DNA from: Bacillus sp. UNC41MFS5
GTDB lineage: Bacteria; Bacillota; Bacilli; Bacillales_B; DSM-18226
NCBI RefSeq assembly: GCF_000686805.1
Contig: NZ_JMLP01000005.1
Span: forward strand, 1 to 58,296
DNA length: 58,296 nt
Reading direction: 5' to 3'
Part shown: positions 9,537 through 18,314 of the stretch, in pieces
How positions within the stretch are numbered: position 1 is the stretch's first letter
How the letters are laid out: every line of letters begins with the position of its first letter
Notes under the pieces: generated by a model
The model's database searches: none
Told to the model about the DNA's origin: nothing
What the model saw: only the letters and a program-made list of their open reading frames with translations
Made by a program: the position numbers and the translations under genes

Positions 9537-9577
9537 AAAACTAACTTTGTCATAATAAAGGTGACAAAGTTAGTTTT
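9537..9577 (+). promoter_or_regulatory. 16-bp inverted repeat containing a putative MtlR operator
   Basis: Perfect arms AAAACTAACTTTGTCA and TGACAAAGTTAGTTTT with a 9-base loop. Its centre (9547-9567) reads TTGTCATA-N5-GGTGACAA, close to the MtlR consensus TTGNCACA-N4-TGTGNCAA that I recall from Bacillus and Geobacillus. It lies about 80 bases upstream of the likely mtlA transcription start, a proper place for an activator site. It could instead act as a terminator, but its T tract is short. Confidence 0.55.
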
Positions 9578-9627
9578 CATCTTTATTGAATACAGTGGGT
9601 TCGTCCTTTACCATGAATAAGGTAAGT

Positions 9628-9633
9628 TATAAT
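9628..9633 (+). promoter_or_regulatory. -10 element of the mtlA promoter
   Basis: TATAAT with no recognisable -35 box at 17 bases (CCTTTA), as expected for an activator-dependent promoter. Its position shows that the upstream ATG at 9632 cannot be the start codon. Confidence 0.5.
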
Positions 9634-9649
9634 GAAAGGATGGGGGCAC

Positions 9650-11554
9650 ATGGCTCAATCTAATATAAAAGTAGCTGTTCAGAAGTTCGGTAACTTCTTA
9701 AGTTCGATGGTTATGCCTAATATATCGGCTTTCATAGCGTGGGGCTTAATTACTGCACTATTTATTCCTACAGGGTTCTTTCCAAATGAAAACCTTTCCA
9801 AATTGGTAGGCCCAATGGTTACCTACCTGCTTCCGCTATTAATCGGATATACAGGCGGAAAGCTTGTACACGATCAACGCGGGGGTGTCGTTGGGGCAAT
9901 TGTGACAATGGGTGTTATTGTTGGCGCAGATATCCCAATGTTTCTTGGTGCTATGATTATGGGGCCGCTCGGAGGTTATGTAATTAAGAAATTCGATCAG
10001 CTGATTGAAGGTAAAGTCAAAGCTGGTTTTGAAATGCTTGTGAACAATTTCTCGGCAGGGATATTGGGCGGGTTCCTTGCTATCTTAGCCTTTTTAGCCA
10101 TAGGTCCGGCCGTTACCACGTTTACTGGCTGGCTTGTTACGGGTGTCGATTGGTTATTGGCAACAGGACTTTTGCCATTGACAAGTATCATAATCGAACC
10201 TGCAAAAGTATTGTTCTTAAATAATGCTATCAATCATGGTGTGCTTTCACCGATCGGTTTGGAGCAGGCGAAAACGACAGGCAAATCCATTCTGTTTCTT
10301 CTTGAAGCAAACCCTGGTCCTGGGATCGGTGTTCTCTTGGCCTATTGTATCTTTGGAAAAGGAAATGCAAGAAGATCAGCACCAGGCGCTGCAATCATTC
10401 AGTTTTTTGGCGGGATTCATGAAATTTACTTTCCATACATTTTAATGCGTCCGATGTTATTCTTTGCTGTCATCTTGGGTGGAATGAGCGGTGTATTCAC
10501 CCTAATGCTGTTAGGCGGAGGATTATCAGCTCCAGCATCGCCTGGTAGTATTCTTGCTATTATGGCGGTTACCCCGCCGCATGCTAGTACTTATTTAGCG
10601 AACATTGCTGGAGTCCTAGTAGCTGGAGTCGTATCCTTTGTTCTTTCATCATTTATTTTAAAAACAGGTAAGCAGCAAGATGAGGATATTGAAGACGCAG
10701 CAAGAAAAATGCAAGAAATGAAAGGCAAGAAAAGCTCCGTTGCCAATGTCTTTGCTGATAATGATGGGGAACTTCCAGAACATGTAAGCAGGATTATCTT
10801 CGCTTGTGATGCTGGAATGGGATCAAGTGCAATGGGTGCGTCCCTTCTTCGGAAAAAGGTTAAGGAAGCAGGGATGAATATCTCAGTTACCAATATGGCG
10901 ATTAGTAACCTGCCTTCTGATGCCCAAATTGTTATAACGCAGGAGGAATTGACACCTAGAGCTCAGAAACAAGTACCGCATGCTTATCATATTTCGGTTG
11001 ATAATTTCCTATCAAGCCCAGAATATGATAAATTAATCAATCGGTTAAAAAATCCTGAAACAGCTGAGCTGCAGGAAATCGTCCAAGAGGCAGAAGCTGT
11101 TGTTCCAAACGGCAATCCGCATACAGATGATGCTTTGCTGCGTGAAGAAAATATCTTTCTCAATCAGGAATTTGCGTCGAAAGAAGAGGCGATTCGTTTT
11201 GCGGGTCGAGCACTAGTCAAGGCGGGATATGTGAAGGAAAGCTACATTGATGCCATGATTGCCCGTGATGAAATGACCTCTACGTATATGGGCAATGATG
11301 TTGCAATTCCACACGGTACCGAAGAAGCGAAAAAGGATGTTTTGAATTCTGGGTTTACTGTTTTACAAGTACCTAATGGTGTAGATTTTGATGGGCAAAA
11401 GGTAAGGCTGATTTTCGGTATTGCGGGGAAAGATGGTACACACCTTGAAATTTTATCTGGAATTGCCGTCACTTGTTCTGATATGGCCAATATAGAAAAA
11501 CTGGTTGTAGCCAAATCAGCAAAAGAAATCATGGATATTTTAAATGATAAATAA
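9650..11554 (+). CDS. mtlA: PTS mannitol transporter, EIICBA fusion
   Basis: Imports and phosphorylates mannitol to mannitol-1-phosphate. Domains in order: membrane EIIC (about 15-340, with GGIHEIYFPYI at 254-264), EIIB (about 378-470, phosphocysteine Cys386 in FACDAGMGSS) and EIIA (about 492-634, phosphohistidine His555 in IPHGTEEA). The 634-residue architecture is that of E. coli MtlA; B. subtilis keeps EIIA as a separate MtlF. No separate mtlF is present here. Start placed at ATG 9650 behind GGATGGGGGCAC because the earlier in-frame ATG overlaps the -10 box. Confidence 0.95.
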   Translation: MAQSNIKVAVQKFGNFLSSMVMPNISAFIAWGLITALFIPTGFFPNENLSKLVGPMVTYLLPLLIGYTGGKLVHDQRGGVVGAIVTMGVIVGADIPMFLGAMIMGPLGGYVIKKFDQLIEGKVKAGFEMLVNNFSAGILGGFLAILAFLAIGPAVTTFTGWLVTGVDWLLATGLLPLTSIIIEPAKVLFLNNAINHGVLSPIGLEQAKTTGKSILFLLEANPGPGIGVLLAYCIFGKGNARRSAPGAAIIQFFGGIHEIYFPYILMRPMLFFAVILGGMSGVFTLMLLGGGLSAPASPGSILAIMAVTPPHASTYLANIAGVLVAGVVSFVLSSFILKTGKQQDEDIEDAARKMQEMKGKKSSVANVFADNDGELPEHVSRIIFACDAGMGSSAMGASLLRKKVKEAGMNISVTNMAISNLPSDAQIVITQEELTPRAQKQVPHAYHISVDNFLSSPEYDKLINRLKNPETAELQEIVQEAEAVVPNGNPHTDDALLREENIFLNQEFASKEEAIRFAGRALVKAGYVKESYIDAMIARDEMTSTYMGNDVAIPHGTEEAKKDVLNSGFTVLQVPNGVDFDGQKVRLIFGIAGKDGTHLEILSGIAVTCSDMANIEKLVVAKSAKEIMDILNDK

Positions 11555-11573
11555 TAAATAGTTGTCATATAAC

Positions 11574-11616
11574 GAATAGAAAAGCAGTATATTGCCGCTT
11601 TTCTATTCACTTTTTC
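11574..11616 (+). terminator. Hairpin terminator between mtlA and mtlR
   Basis: 12-bp stem GAATAGAAAAGC / GCTTTTCTATTC followed by CACTTTTTCC. It may be partial, letting some transcription through to mtlR and mtlD. Confidence 0.75.
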
Positions 11617-11650
11617 CTCGTGTACTTTTTATCAGAAACGAGTTGATTGC

Positions 11651-13744
11651 ATGTATATAACTTCTAGGGAAAAAGCAATCATTGAATTAATCGCTAAAAC
11701 ATCAGGTAAACATACCGTTACATCGATTGCAACATACTTAAATGTGAGCGGGCGAACAATCCAACGGGATTTAAAAGCGGTAGAAAAAATTCTTGATTCA
11801 TTTGGTCTCCGTTTAATACGTAATATAGATAGGGGATTTACAATTGAGGGGAAGAACGAACAAATTTTTCGCCTATTCCAATTTTTAATGGGGAATAATT
11901 CAATCGATCAAACACCGCAAGAAAAAAAACTACAGCTGTTAATAACTTTGGTCCAAGAGGAATCCTATAAGATTCAAGTATTATCTAGTAATATTGGTGT
12001 AAGTAATACAACTTTGACAACTTATTTAGATGAATTGAAGGATTGGCTTGGTCGTTTTAATGTGCAAATGACAAGAAAACGAGGTGTGGGGGTCGATATG
12101 ATCGGCTCAGAGTCATCTAAGAGAAAAGCCCTAGCTAGTTATATTCTGCTTCATTTTAATGAAGAACTGATAGAGAGATTATTTTTGTTGGAGAATGGTA
12201 AGTATGATCATAGAAATATTTTATATTACTTTCTTCCCGACTATCTTCTTGCCATAGAGCGGTTAGTAAATACTATTTTTAGTAGTTCGAAACTGCGTCT
12301 TGCCGATAGTGATTATATTGCGCTTATCGTACATATATGTATTACCATGCAAAGGACGGAGGACTTCTTTTTATTACAGGAGGATGTAGAATTTTCCGAT
12401 GATTTAACAAATGAGTATCAGCTAATAGAGAAAATTTGCAGGGAACTTGAAGCGATCTTCTCGGTAAGGTTCTCTAAAGAGGATTTTATCTATTTAGCCG
12501 TAATCCTAAAGGGATCTAAACTTCAAGCAGCGGATGAAGCTCCTTATGACAGTATTGGTCTTAGCAAATTGGTTAGAGCCCTTATACAGGATGTCTCCTC
12601 CCAACTGCATGTTGATTTAACTAATGACTTTTCATTGTATCAAGGACTGCTGGCTCACATGGAACCGTCTCTTTATCGAATCAAACAACAAACAGGCTTA
12701 TTTAACCCTTTAAAAGAGGAAATAATGCGGAAGTATCCGTTTTTGTTTCTCGCGGTAAAAAATAGTGTGGAACAGCAGTTGAAAAAGATTGATTCTTTCC
12801 CTGATGATGAAATCGCCTTTATTGTCATGCATTTCGGATCGGCACTTGTTTTAAGGGAAGAAAAATTACCAATCCATGCACTGGTGGTATGTCCGACCGG
12901 TATCGGCACCTCAAAAATGCTCGCAAGCAGAGTGAAAAAAGAGATTCCCGGAATTGATCAGATAGAAATTAAATCCATCAAAGAAATCCAGCAAAAAGAT
13001 CAATTAAAAGAATATGATTTGATTATTTCAACTGTGAACCTTCCATTTATAGACATAGATTATATTTTAGTTTCCCCCCTTTTAACAGAGGAAAATATAG
13101 AGACGATTCGGCAATTCATGCGCCGAAATATTGATGCACTAACGGAGAAAAAACAATATCTTGGATCTTCACCAAAAGAATCTTTTTCAGCTGATCCAGG
13201 AACAAAAGCAGACATTACCGAAGTCTTGCAACAGTTAAAAGATGTCCAAAAAGGCATAGAGGCCGTCTTAACTAATTTTCGTGTCAATCGGATGCCTGAA
13301 GAAAATGACCATGAAAAGATTATAGAAAGAATGGTACATGCAGCTGAGAAGGAAAAACTGTTAACAAATGGAGAAGGCGTACTGGCCTCATTAAAAGAGC
13401 GAGAAAGTAAAGGCGGACTCGGAATACCAGAAACAGGAATGGCTCTTTTCCATTGCAGGAATAAACATGTTCAGGCGCTTATTTTTCAGATTGCGCATTT
13501 AGAGCAGCCTTTGCTTGTAAAAGGAATGGATGGAAAGAACATGTTTATTAAAAATGTGCTGCTAATGTTGGCCCCTGAGGAATTAGCGGTTAGAGAGCAG
13601 GAAATAGTAAGTTTGATAAGTACAAGTTTAATTGAAAACAATGAAGCAATCCAGATTTTTTCATCAGCGAATGAAGAGATGATCCGAGAGAGATTAGAAA
13701 CGGTCTTTTTGGACTATCTTCATACAAATATTATTAAGGAATGA
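11651..13744 (+). CDS. mtlR: Mannitol operon transcriptional activator
   Basis: PRD-type activator that responds to PTS phosphorylation. The 697-residue chain has an N-terminal helix-turn-helix (about 20-45), a second DeoR-like helix part (to about 150), PRD1 (His228), PRD2 (His336 and His394), an EIIB-Gat-like domain with Cys414 in VCPTGIGTS, and an EIIA-like domain with His601 in ALFHCRN. These match the regulatory residues known in B. subtilis MtlR (PRD2 histidines, Cys and EIIA His). The second PRD1 histidine position reads LAVILKGSK, so it appears replaced. It lies between mtlA and mtlD, ending 5 bases before the mtlD start. Confidence 0.93.
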   Translation: MYITSREKAIIELIAKTSGKHTVTSIATYLNVSGRTIQRDLKAVEKILDSFGLRLIRNIDRGFTIEGKNEQIFRLFQFLMGNNSIDQTPQEKKLQLLITLVQEESYKIQVLSSNIGVSNTTLTTYLDELKDWLGRFNVQMTRKRGVGVDMIGSESSKRKALASYILLHFNEELIERLFLLENGKYDHRNILYYFLPDYLLAIERLVNTIFSSSKLRLADSDYIALIVHICITMQRTEDFFLLQEDVEFSDDLTNEYQLIEKICRELEAIFSVRFSKEDFIYLAVILKGSKLQAADEAPYDSIGLSKLVRALIQDVSSQLHVDLTNDFSLYQGLLAHMEPSLYRIKQQTGLFNPLKEEIMRKYPFLFLAVKNSVEQQLKKIDSFPDDEIAFIVMHFGSALVLREEKLPIHALVVCPTGIGTSKMLASRVKKEIPGIDQIEIKSIKEIQQKDQLKEYDLIISTVNLPFIDIDYILVSPLLTEENIETIRQFMRRNIDALTEKKQYLGSSPKESFSADPGTKADITEVLQQLKDVQKGIEAVLTNFRVNRMPEENDHEKIIERMVHAAEKEKLLTNGEGVLASLKERESKGGLGIPETGMALFHCRNKHVQALIFQIAHLEQPLLVKGMDGKNMFIKNVLLMLAPEELAVREQEIVSLISTSLIENNEAIQIFSSANEEMIRERLETVFLDYLHTNIIKE

Positions 13745-13749
13745 TAAAA

Positions 13750-14892
13750 ATGAAATTAGCAGTCCATTTTGGAGCAGGAAATATTGGAAGAGGTTTTATT
13801 GGCGCACTTTTTTCACAGTCCGGCTATCATGTTACCTTTGTTGATATCGCCGACCAGATCATTAACCAGTTAAACGAGGAAAAGCAATATCAAGTAAAAT
13901 TGGCAACGGATCAACAAGAAAGTACGATGGTTGAAAATGTTTCCGGATTGAATAATTTGACACAGGAAGAAGAGGTAGTGGATGCAATCAGCAAGGCCAC
14001 TTATCTCACTACGGCGATTGGGCCCAATATTTTGCCGCATATTGCCCCTTTAATGGCGAAAGGAATAGCCAAACGAGTTAAATCAAACGGTGAAAAGTTA
14101 TATGTGATTGCCTGTGAAAATCAAATTTCAGCAACAGACTTGTTAAAGGGCTATATATTTGACCATCTAGATGAAGAGACAAAGGAAAATTTAGCAGGAA
14201 AAGTTTATTTCTTTAATTCTGCCGTTGACCGGATTGTACCGATTCAGAACAATCAGGGCTCGCTAGATGTACTGGTTGAAACCTATTATGAATGGGTTGT
14301 GGAAACAAGTGAGAGTATCCCACCTGTTGAAGGAATGAAAATTGTCGCTGATCTTGCTCCATTTATTGAAAGAAAGCTTTTTACTGTGAATACTGGCCAT
14401 GCCACCATTGCCTATCTTGGCTATCTAGGAAATAAAGAAACAATTGATCAAGCATTAGCAGATGAAGGCATTCTGAATCAAGTCCGATCCACTCTTGGAG
14501 AGACAGGCGCTTATTTAATTAAACAATATGGTTTAAATCCTAATGAACACCAGCAATATATTGATAAGATTATTCATCGCTTTAAAAATGCTCATTTAAA
14601 TGATGCAGTGACAAGGGTAGCCCGTGGGCCTCTCCGTAAACTAGGACCAAATGATCGTTTTGTAAAACCGGCTACGGAAGCGGCGAAAGCTGGCCTTTCT
14701 TTCACAAACCTTGCAAAGGCGATTGCTTCTGCTTTACATTTCGATTATCAAGAAGATCAAGAAGCGGTGAAACTGCAAGCGATGATTCAGGACAAAGGAC
14801 TACCGATTGTTCTGAATGAAGTATGCGGACTGGATGAAAATAGTGAAATCTCTAACGAGGTAATTAGCCAGTACAATTTGCTCAAGAATTAA
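13750..14892 (+). CDS. mtlD: Mannitol-1-phosphate 5-dehydrogenase
   Basis: Oxidises mannitol-1-phosphate to fructose-6-phosphate with NAD. The Rossmann motif HFGAGNIGRGFIG lies at the N terminus and the catalytic lysine-histidine region NTGHATIAYLG near residue 215. At 380 residues it has normal length. Start chosen at ATG 13750, since TAAGGA ends directly before 13741 and is correctly spaced only for 13750; this also matches the family N terminus. It completes the mannitol operon. Confidence 0.95.
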   Translation: MKLAVHFGAGNIGRGFIGALFSQSGYHVTFVDIADQIINQLNEEKQYQVKLATDQQESTMVENVSGLNNLTQEEEVVDAISKATYLTTAIGPNILPHIAPLMAKGIAKRVKSNGEKLYVIACENQISATDLLKGYIFDHLDEETKENLAGKVYFFNSAVDRIVPIQNNQGSLDVLVETYYEWVVETSESIPPVEGMKIVADLAPFIERKLFTVNTGHATIAYLGYLGNKETIDQALADEGILNQVRSTLGETGAYLIKQYGLNPNEHQQYIDKIIHRFKNAHLNDAVTRVARGPLRKLGPNDRFVKPATEAAKAGLSFTNLAKAIASALHFDYQEDQEAVKLQAMIQDKGLPIVLNEVCGLDENSEISNEVISQYNLLKN

Positions 14893-14895
14893 GAC

Positions 14896-14946
14896 AAGGG
14901 TCAGTCCCACACTTCGTTGAAGTAGCAGGGGGATGACCCTTTTTTA
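14896..14946 (+). terminator. Terminator of the mtl operon
   Basis: Outer stem AAGGGTCA / TGACCCTT enclosing a small inner hairpin (ACTTCGTTGAAGT), with a T run. Confidence 0.8.
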
Positions 14947-14953
14947 TTTTTTG

Positions 14954-15082
14954 TGTGTTTCCTATTTAAACAGTTTAACGCTGATTTTTGAATAATTGTA
15001 GCGTTTTCAATAGTGAAGTTTCAATATGTAACAATAATAAAAATTATCATATTTTTTTATGTAGAGTATAGACCTATAATTC
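14954..15082. repeat. 129-bp regulatory-region repeat, copy A (upstream of terC)
   Basis: Nearly identical (roughly 85-90 percent by eye) to 18315-18443, in the same orientation. Shared blocks include TTAAACAGTTTAA (14966-14978), CGTTTTCAATAG, ATGTAACAATAATAAAAATT and CCTATAATTC. Copy B is the promoter region between the PrpR-type regulator and the acid-sugar operon. The bases 15083-15251, from here to terC, show no similarity to copy B's downstream flank and nothing else recognisable; no yybP-ykoY manganese riboswitch was seen. Confidence 0.9.
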
Positions 15083-15251
15083 AATTATAAAGTAGGTGGT
15101 GGAGCAGAAATAGTAATATATCCACTACGGATCATCTTTGTGTTATACTTCTTATGCTAGTTTTCTATAAAAGTTTAGGCAACTAGAATGAACATCGAAA
15201 AAATTAGGACAAGCTGATACTAATTAATGAGCAGAAAGAGGTTTTAAATAA

Positions 15252-15941
15252 ATGGAGACAGAAGTCATTTTAACCATATTAAAAATCATCATGATTGATA
15301 TCATTCTATCTGGTGATAATGCTGTAGTCATTGCCATGGCAACAAGATCTTTACCTAAAGATTTACAAAATAAAGCTATCTTCTGTGGTACGGCATTTGC
15401 TGTTATTGCCCGTATTATCCTTGCTGCGGTTGTTCTGATGATTATGGGGATCCCTTACATTCATGCTGTTGCTGGTCTATTGCTGGCCTATATTGCATGG
15501 GGAGTACTGGACCAAGGTAAAGAGGAAGATGCTCACATAAAGAGCCATAACTCAATTTGGAAAGCAGTTGTTACGATTGCTGTTGCCGATTTAACCATGA
15601 GTTTGGACAATGTTGTCGCTGTTGCCGGGGCTGCTGGCGGTCATATGGGTCTATTAATTGCAGGGATTGCTATAAGTATTCCACTGATGATCATTGGTTC
15701 TAAATTTCTTGTTTACTTGATGGAAAAATATCCTATCATTATCTATATTGGGGCTGGTATTCTTATTTGGACAGCTGGAGAGATGATTTTAAAAGATAAA
15801 AGTTTAGATAAATTGGTTAATCTTCCACATGGGACTATGTCCTATGCCATTCTAGCGATCGTAACAGCCATGATACTTGGAGCAGGTTATGTTAAAAACC
15901 AAAGAAATGCAAGAAAAGTTAAAGAAAAACAAGCAGCATAA
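15252..15941 (+). CDS. TerC-family integral membrane protein (YjbE-like)
   Basis: A TerC/YjbE-type protein, 229 residues, with about seven transmembrane segments. The family's acidic motifs are present: LSGDNAVVIAMATR in the first helix and SLDNVVAVAGAA near residue 120. Relatives YceF and YkoY in B. subtilis take part in manganese export that metallates secreted proteins, so a metal export role is possible but not shown. The C-terminal tail is positively charged. It stands alone between mtlD and the acid-sugar block, with a repeat copy of that block's promoter in front of it. Confidence 0.85.
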   Translation: METEVILTILKIIMIDIILSGDNAVVIAMATRSLPKDLQNKAIFCGTAFAVIARIILAAVVLMIMGIPYIHAVAGLLLAYIAWGVLDQGKEEDAHIKSHNSIWKAVVTIAVADLTMSLDNVVAVAGAAGGHMGLLIAGIAISIPLMIIGSKFLVYLMEKYPIIIYIGAGILIWTAGEMILKDKSLDKLVNLPHGTMSYAILAIVTAMILGAGYVKNQRNARKVKEKQAA

Positions 15942-15948
15942 TTATTGA

Positions 15949-15983
15949 GGGAAAGAGTGAAATTTTACTCTTTCCCTTTTTCA
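15949..15983 (+). terminator. Terminator of the terC gene
   Basis: Stem GGGAAAGAGT / ACTCTTTCCC followed by TTTTTC. Confidence 0.9.
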
Positions 15984-16203
15984 TTACTGCTTGATTTATG
16001 AAAAATTGGGTTAGAACCCGCTGTGAACTTTTGTGTAGTGTTGAAAAGGCGGGGAATTACTAGAATCCTGAAGGTTTAGGAGAAACTCATCAAATCTTGT
16101 AGAAATATAGGTTATTTCCTGCGAAATTAATTAATTCCTACCGACAATCTTTGTGGATACTTTCCATGAGGAATTCTGATACATCAATCCTTTTGACGGT
16201 TTC

Positions 16204-16219
16204 AATCAAACGTTTGATT
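16204..16219. promoter_or_regulatory. Perfect 16-bp palindrome AATCAAACGTTTGATT
   Basis: Looks like a TetR- or LacI-class operator. It lies in a 571-base gap (15942-16512) that holds only two terminators, this palindrome and a near-copy at 16364; no gene is seen in it on either strand. Confidence 0.6.
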
Positions 16220-16363
16220 AGTATAACCTTTTTGTTATTTAGTCGAAAAGGTGTCGATTATTGACTTTTCGATAGTGAACGACTTATTTTTTGTTATTTT
16301 TCTACAAATTATTCTTGGCTCAAGCAGGATTAAGGCATATGTACCAAGGGATGAAGCTGTTTT

Positions 16364-16379
16364 AATCAAACGTTTGGTT
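16364..16379. promoter_or_regulatory. Second palindrome AATCAAACGTTTGGTT
   Basis: One base away from the palindrome at 16204, exactly 160 bases downstream of it. The two together suggest a bound regulator or a pair of operators left from a lost gene. Confidence 0.55.
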
Positions 16380-16434
16380 GACAGTGAAATTTGCTGAAAA
16401 ATAGGAGAGGATGGTTCAACTGGCCGAAGGATTT

Positions 16435-16469
16435 CAGAAAAAAAACCATGCTAGTTTATCTAGCATGGT
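16435..16469 (-). terminator. Terminator of the PrpR-type regulator gene
   Basis: 11-bp perfect stem (AACCATGCTAG / CTAGCATGGTT, 5-base loop) followed on the minus strand by a run of T residues. Confidence 0.88.
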
Positions 16470-16512
16470 TCATCCATCTATATTTTTGGTATAGCTGAGA
16501 TTAATCTGCTTT

Positions 16513-18300
16513 TTATTTATTTAAATATCTCCATAACGTTGTTCGACTGATACCAAGCTGCTCAGCTGTTAAAGTTTGGTTGCCATTATGTTGATCAAGT
16601 ACTTGCTTGATTATATCCAAATTAAATTCATGTAATGTTTTGCTGTTGTTAAATGGAATATTCATTCCATCTTCTGAATAAGAAATAGTTTCAACAATTT
16701 TTTGTTTACCCAAAATACTATTGACATTATTACTAGTTATATATAGCGATTTAGATAAGTAGGCTAATTCGGTTAGAACATGTTTTAATTGTATGAAATT
16801 ACCTGGCCAATTATATTGAGAAAGAGTAGCCAGAGCATTGGGTTCGTACCCGATAATATCCGTATTGTTTTCTATATTTACCTTATTTAAAAACATCGTT
16901 AAAATAGCCGATATTTCATTTTTTCTTTCTCTTAAGGTAGGTAGAAGAAAACTTATAGAATTCAGTCGATTCATTAATTCTTTATAGAATTCTGATGTAA
17001 TACCTTCAGATGTTTTTTCGCAAATAAAGATCAGTCGATTATTTACGTGTAAGTTAGTAGATTCAATAATAGTAATTAACTTTTCGAAGTTTTCATTTGA
17101 AATTTTATCAAAGTGATTAAACTGGATGGTATTACCAACTTCAAGAAAAGGGCCGTTACTAGTGTTTAAAAGATGTTTCCACATTGTATCATTTAGTAAG
17201 TTAGAATTAATCGTTACCATTGTATTATTGTTATTATTTTGACTGGTGAATACGCTTTGAGAGACAATATATTTTCCTGTGCCTCTTTCTCCTAGTAATA
17301 TTATGGGCGAATTATTTGAATCCATTTGTTTAATTTTAGCCTTAATATCATCTGTGATAATAGGATTTTTATATAAGTTATTATTTAATTTTTGTTCCAC
17401 TTCTGACTTATCTTCATATGTAACACCGAATTTAGAATTCATGATAGGTGTTACAGATTTTTGGACAGTTACAATATAAAAAATATCATTTGCCTTATTT
17501 GAACTATTTACTTTTAAGTTATATAGAGTGTTATTTACTGAATGATAAAAAGTATGTGATTCATTAAATGGAGTAGCATCTTTTTTATGAAGCAAATAAT
17601 TATAGATTGAGTCATTAATTTCTGTGTCTAAACTTGAATAAATCAATTCAAACTGACTGGATAAAATTAAGCAGTCAGTTTTAAAATTTTCAATAGCTTC
17701 GGTAAGTAAGATATTTTGTAATTTTAATTTTTGAAGATGCATATTTAACTCTATTGCTTGTTCGAATGTACGTTTAATACTTTCACTACCTGATGTAATA
17801 AGGATCGTATTTAAAGAAATTTTTAGTGCTAGTTTATTCGTTATTGCATCACAAAGAACTAATTTAATCCCTTTGTTTTTCAGTGATTTTAGTAGACCTA
17901 AAGTATCACTTGAATCATCTATCGTATATATTTCCACAGAATAGTCTAATATGTCACAAATTAAATGTGCCGTTTCAGTAATACTTGAATAACCTACAAT
18001 AGCAAATTTAGAAGTGTAGTTATTTACTAGTTTGATCGCACCTAGAATGTCATATACGGATATTGAAACATCTATAACCGGTATAGATATATTCTTCCTA
18101 ATTAACTCAGCTGTACCTCCTCTTGATATGACAATATCGTAATCGTTATGAATCTCCTCCAGGGCTAGATTTTTCCCTTCTTGTAAATCACCAGTATACG
18201 TATTTAGCAAAATGTTAGAGAAAGTAGATCCTACATTTTCCATTGATTTTCTTAACTCTTCGTAAGGTGCTATACCAAGGATTTTTGTTATATTTTCCAT
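16513..18300 (-). CDS. PrpR-type transcriptional regulator with degenerate AAA+ domain
   Basis: A 595-residue regulator, divergent from the acid-sugar operon it probably controls. Domains: PrpR-like N-terminal sensor (about 1-195, ligand-binding fold also used by PrpR and related activators), a central AAA+ domain (about 330-540) and a Fis-type helix-turn-helix at the C terminus (QTLTAEQLGISRTTLWRYL). The AAA+ part is degenerate: Walker A reads GERGTGKY (Tyr instead of Ser/Thr), the Walker B region reads NGPFLEVGN instead of the usual LDEIG, and no GAFTGA loop is seen. It should therefore not remodel sigma-54 polymerase and may act with sigma-A, as TyrR-like proteins do. Start at ATG 18300 behind AAGGAGG. 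Confidence 0.85.
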   Translation of the reverse strand: MENITKILGIAPYEELRKSMENVGSTFSNILLNTYTGDLQEGKNLALEEIHNDYDIVISRGGTAELIRKNISIPVIDVSISVYDILGAIKLVNNYTSKFAIVGYSSITETAHLICDILDYSVEIYTIDDSSDTLGLLKSLKNKGIKLVLCDAITNKLALKISLNTILITSGSESIKRTFEQAIELNMHLQKLKLQNILLTEAIENFKTDCLILSSQFELIYSSLDTEINDSIYNYLLHKKDATPFNESHTFYHSVNNTLYNLKVNSSNKANDIFYIVTVQKSVTPIMNSKFGVTYEDKSEVEQKLNNNLYKNPIITDDIKAKIKQMDSNNSPIILLGERGTGKYIVSQSVFTSQNNNNNTMVTINSNLLNDTMWKHLLNTSNGPFLEVGNTIQFNHFDKISNENFEKLITIIESTNLHVNNRLIFICEKTSEGITSEFYKELMNRLNSISFLLPTLRERKNEISAILTMFLNKVNIENNTDIIGYEPNALATLSQYNWPGNFIQLKHVLTELAYLSKSLYITSNNVNSILGKQKIVETISYSEDGMNIPFNNSKTLHEFNLDIIKQVLDQHNGNQTLTAEQLGISRTTLWRYLNK

Positions 18301-18314
18301 ATATATCCTCCTTA

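Noticed and set aside
15083..15251. Possible yybP-ykoY manganese riboswitch before the TerC-family gene
   Set aside because: None of the conserved loop sequences of that riboswitch is visible, although some TerC-family genes carry it.
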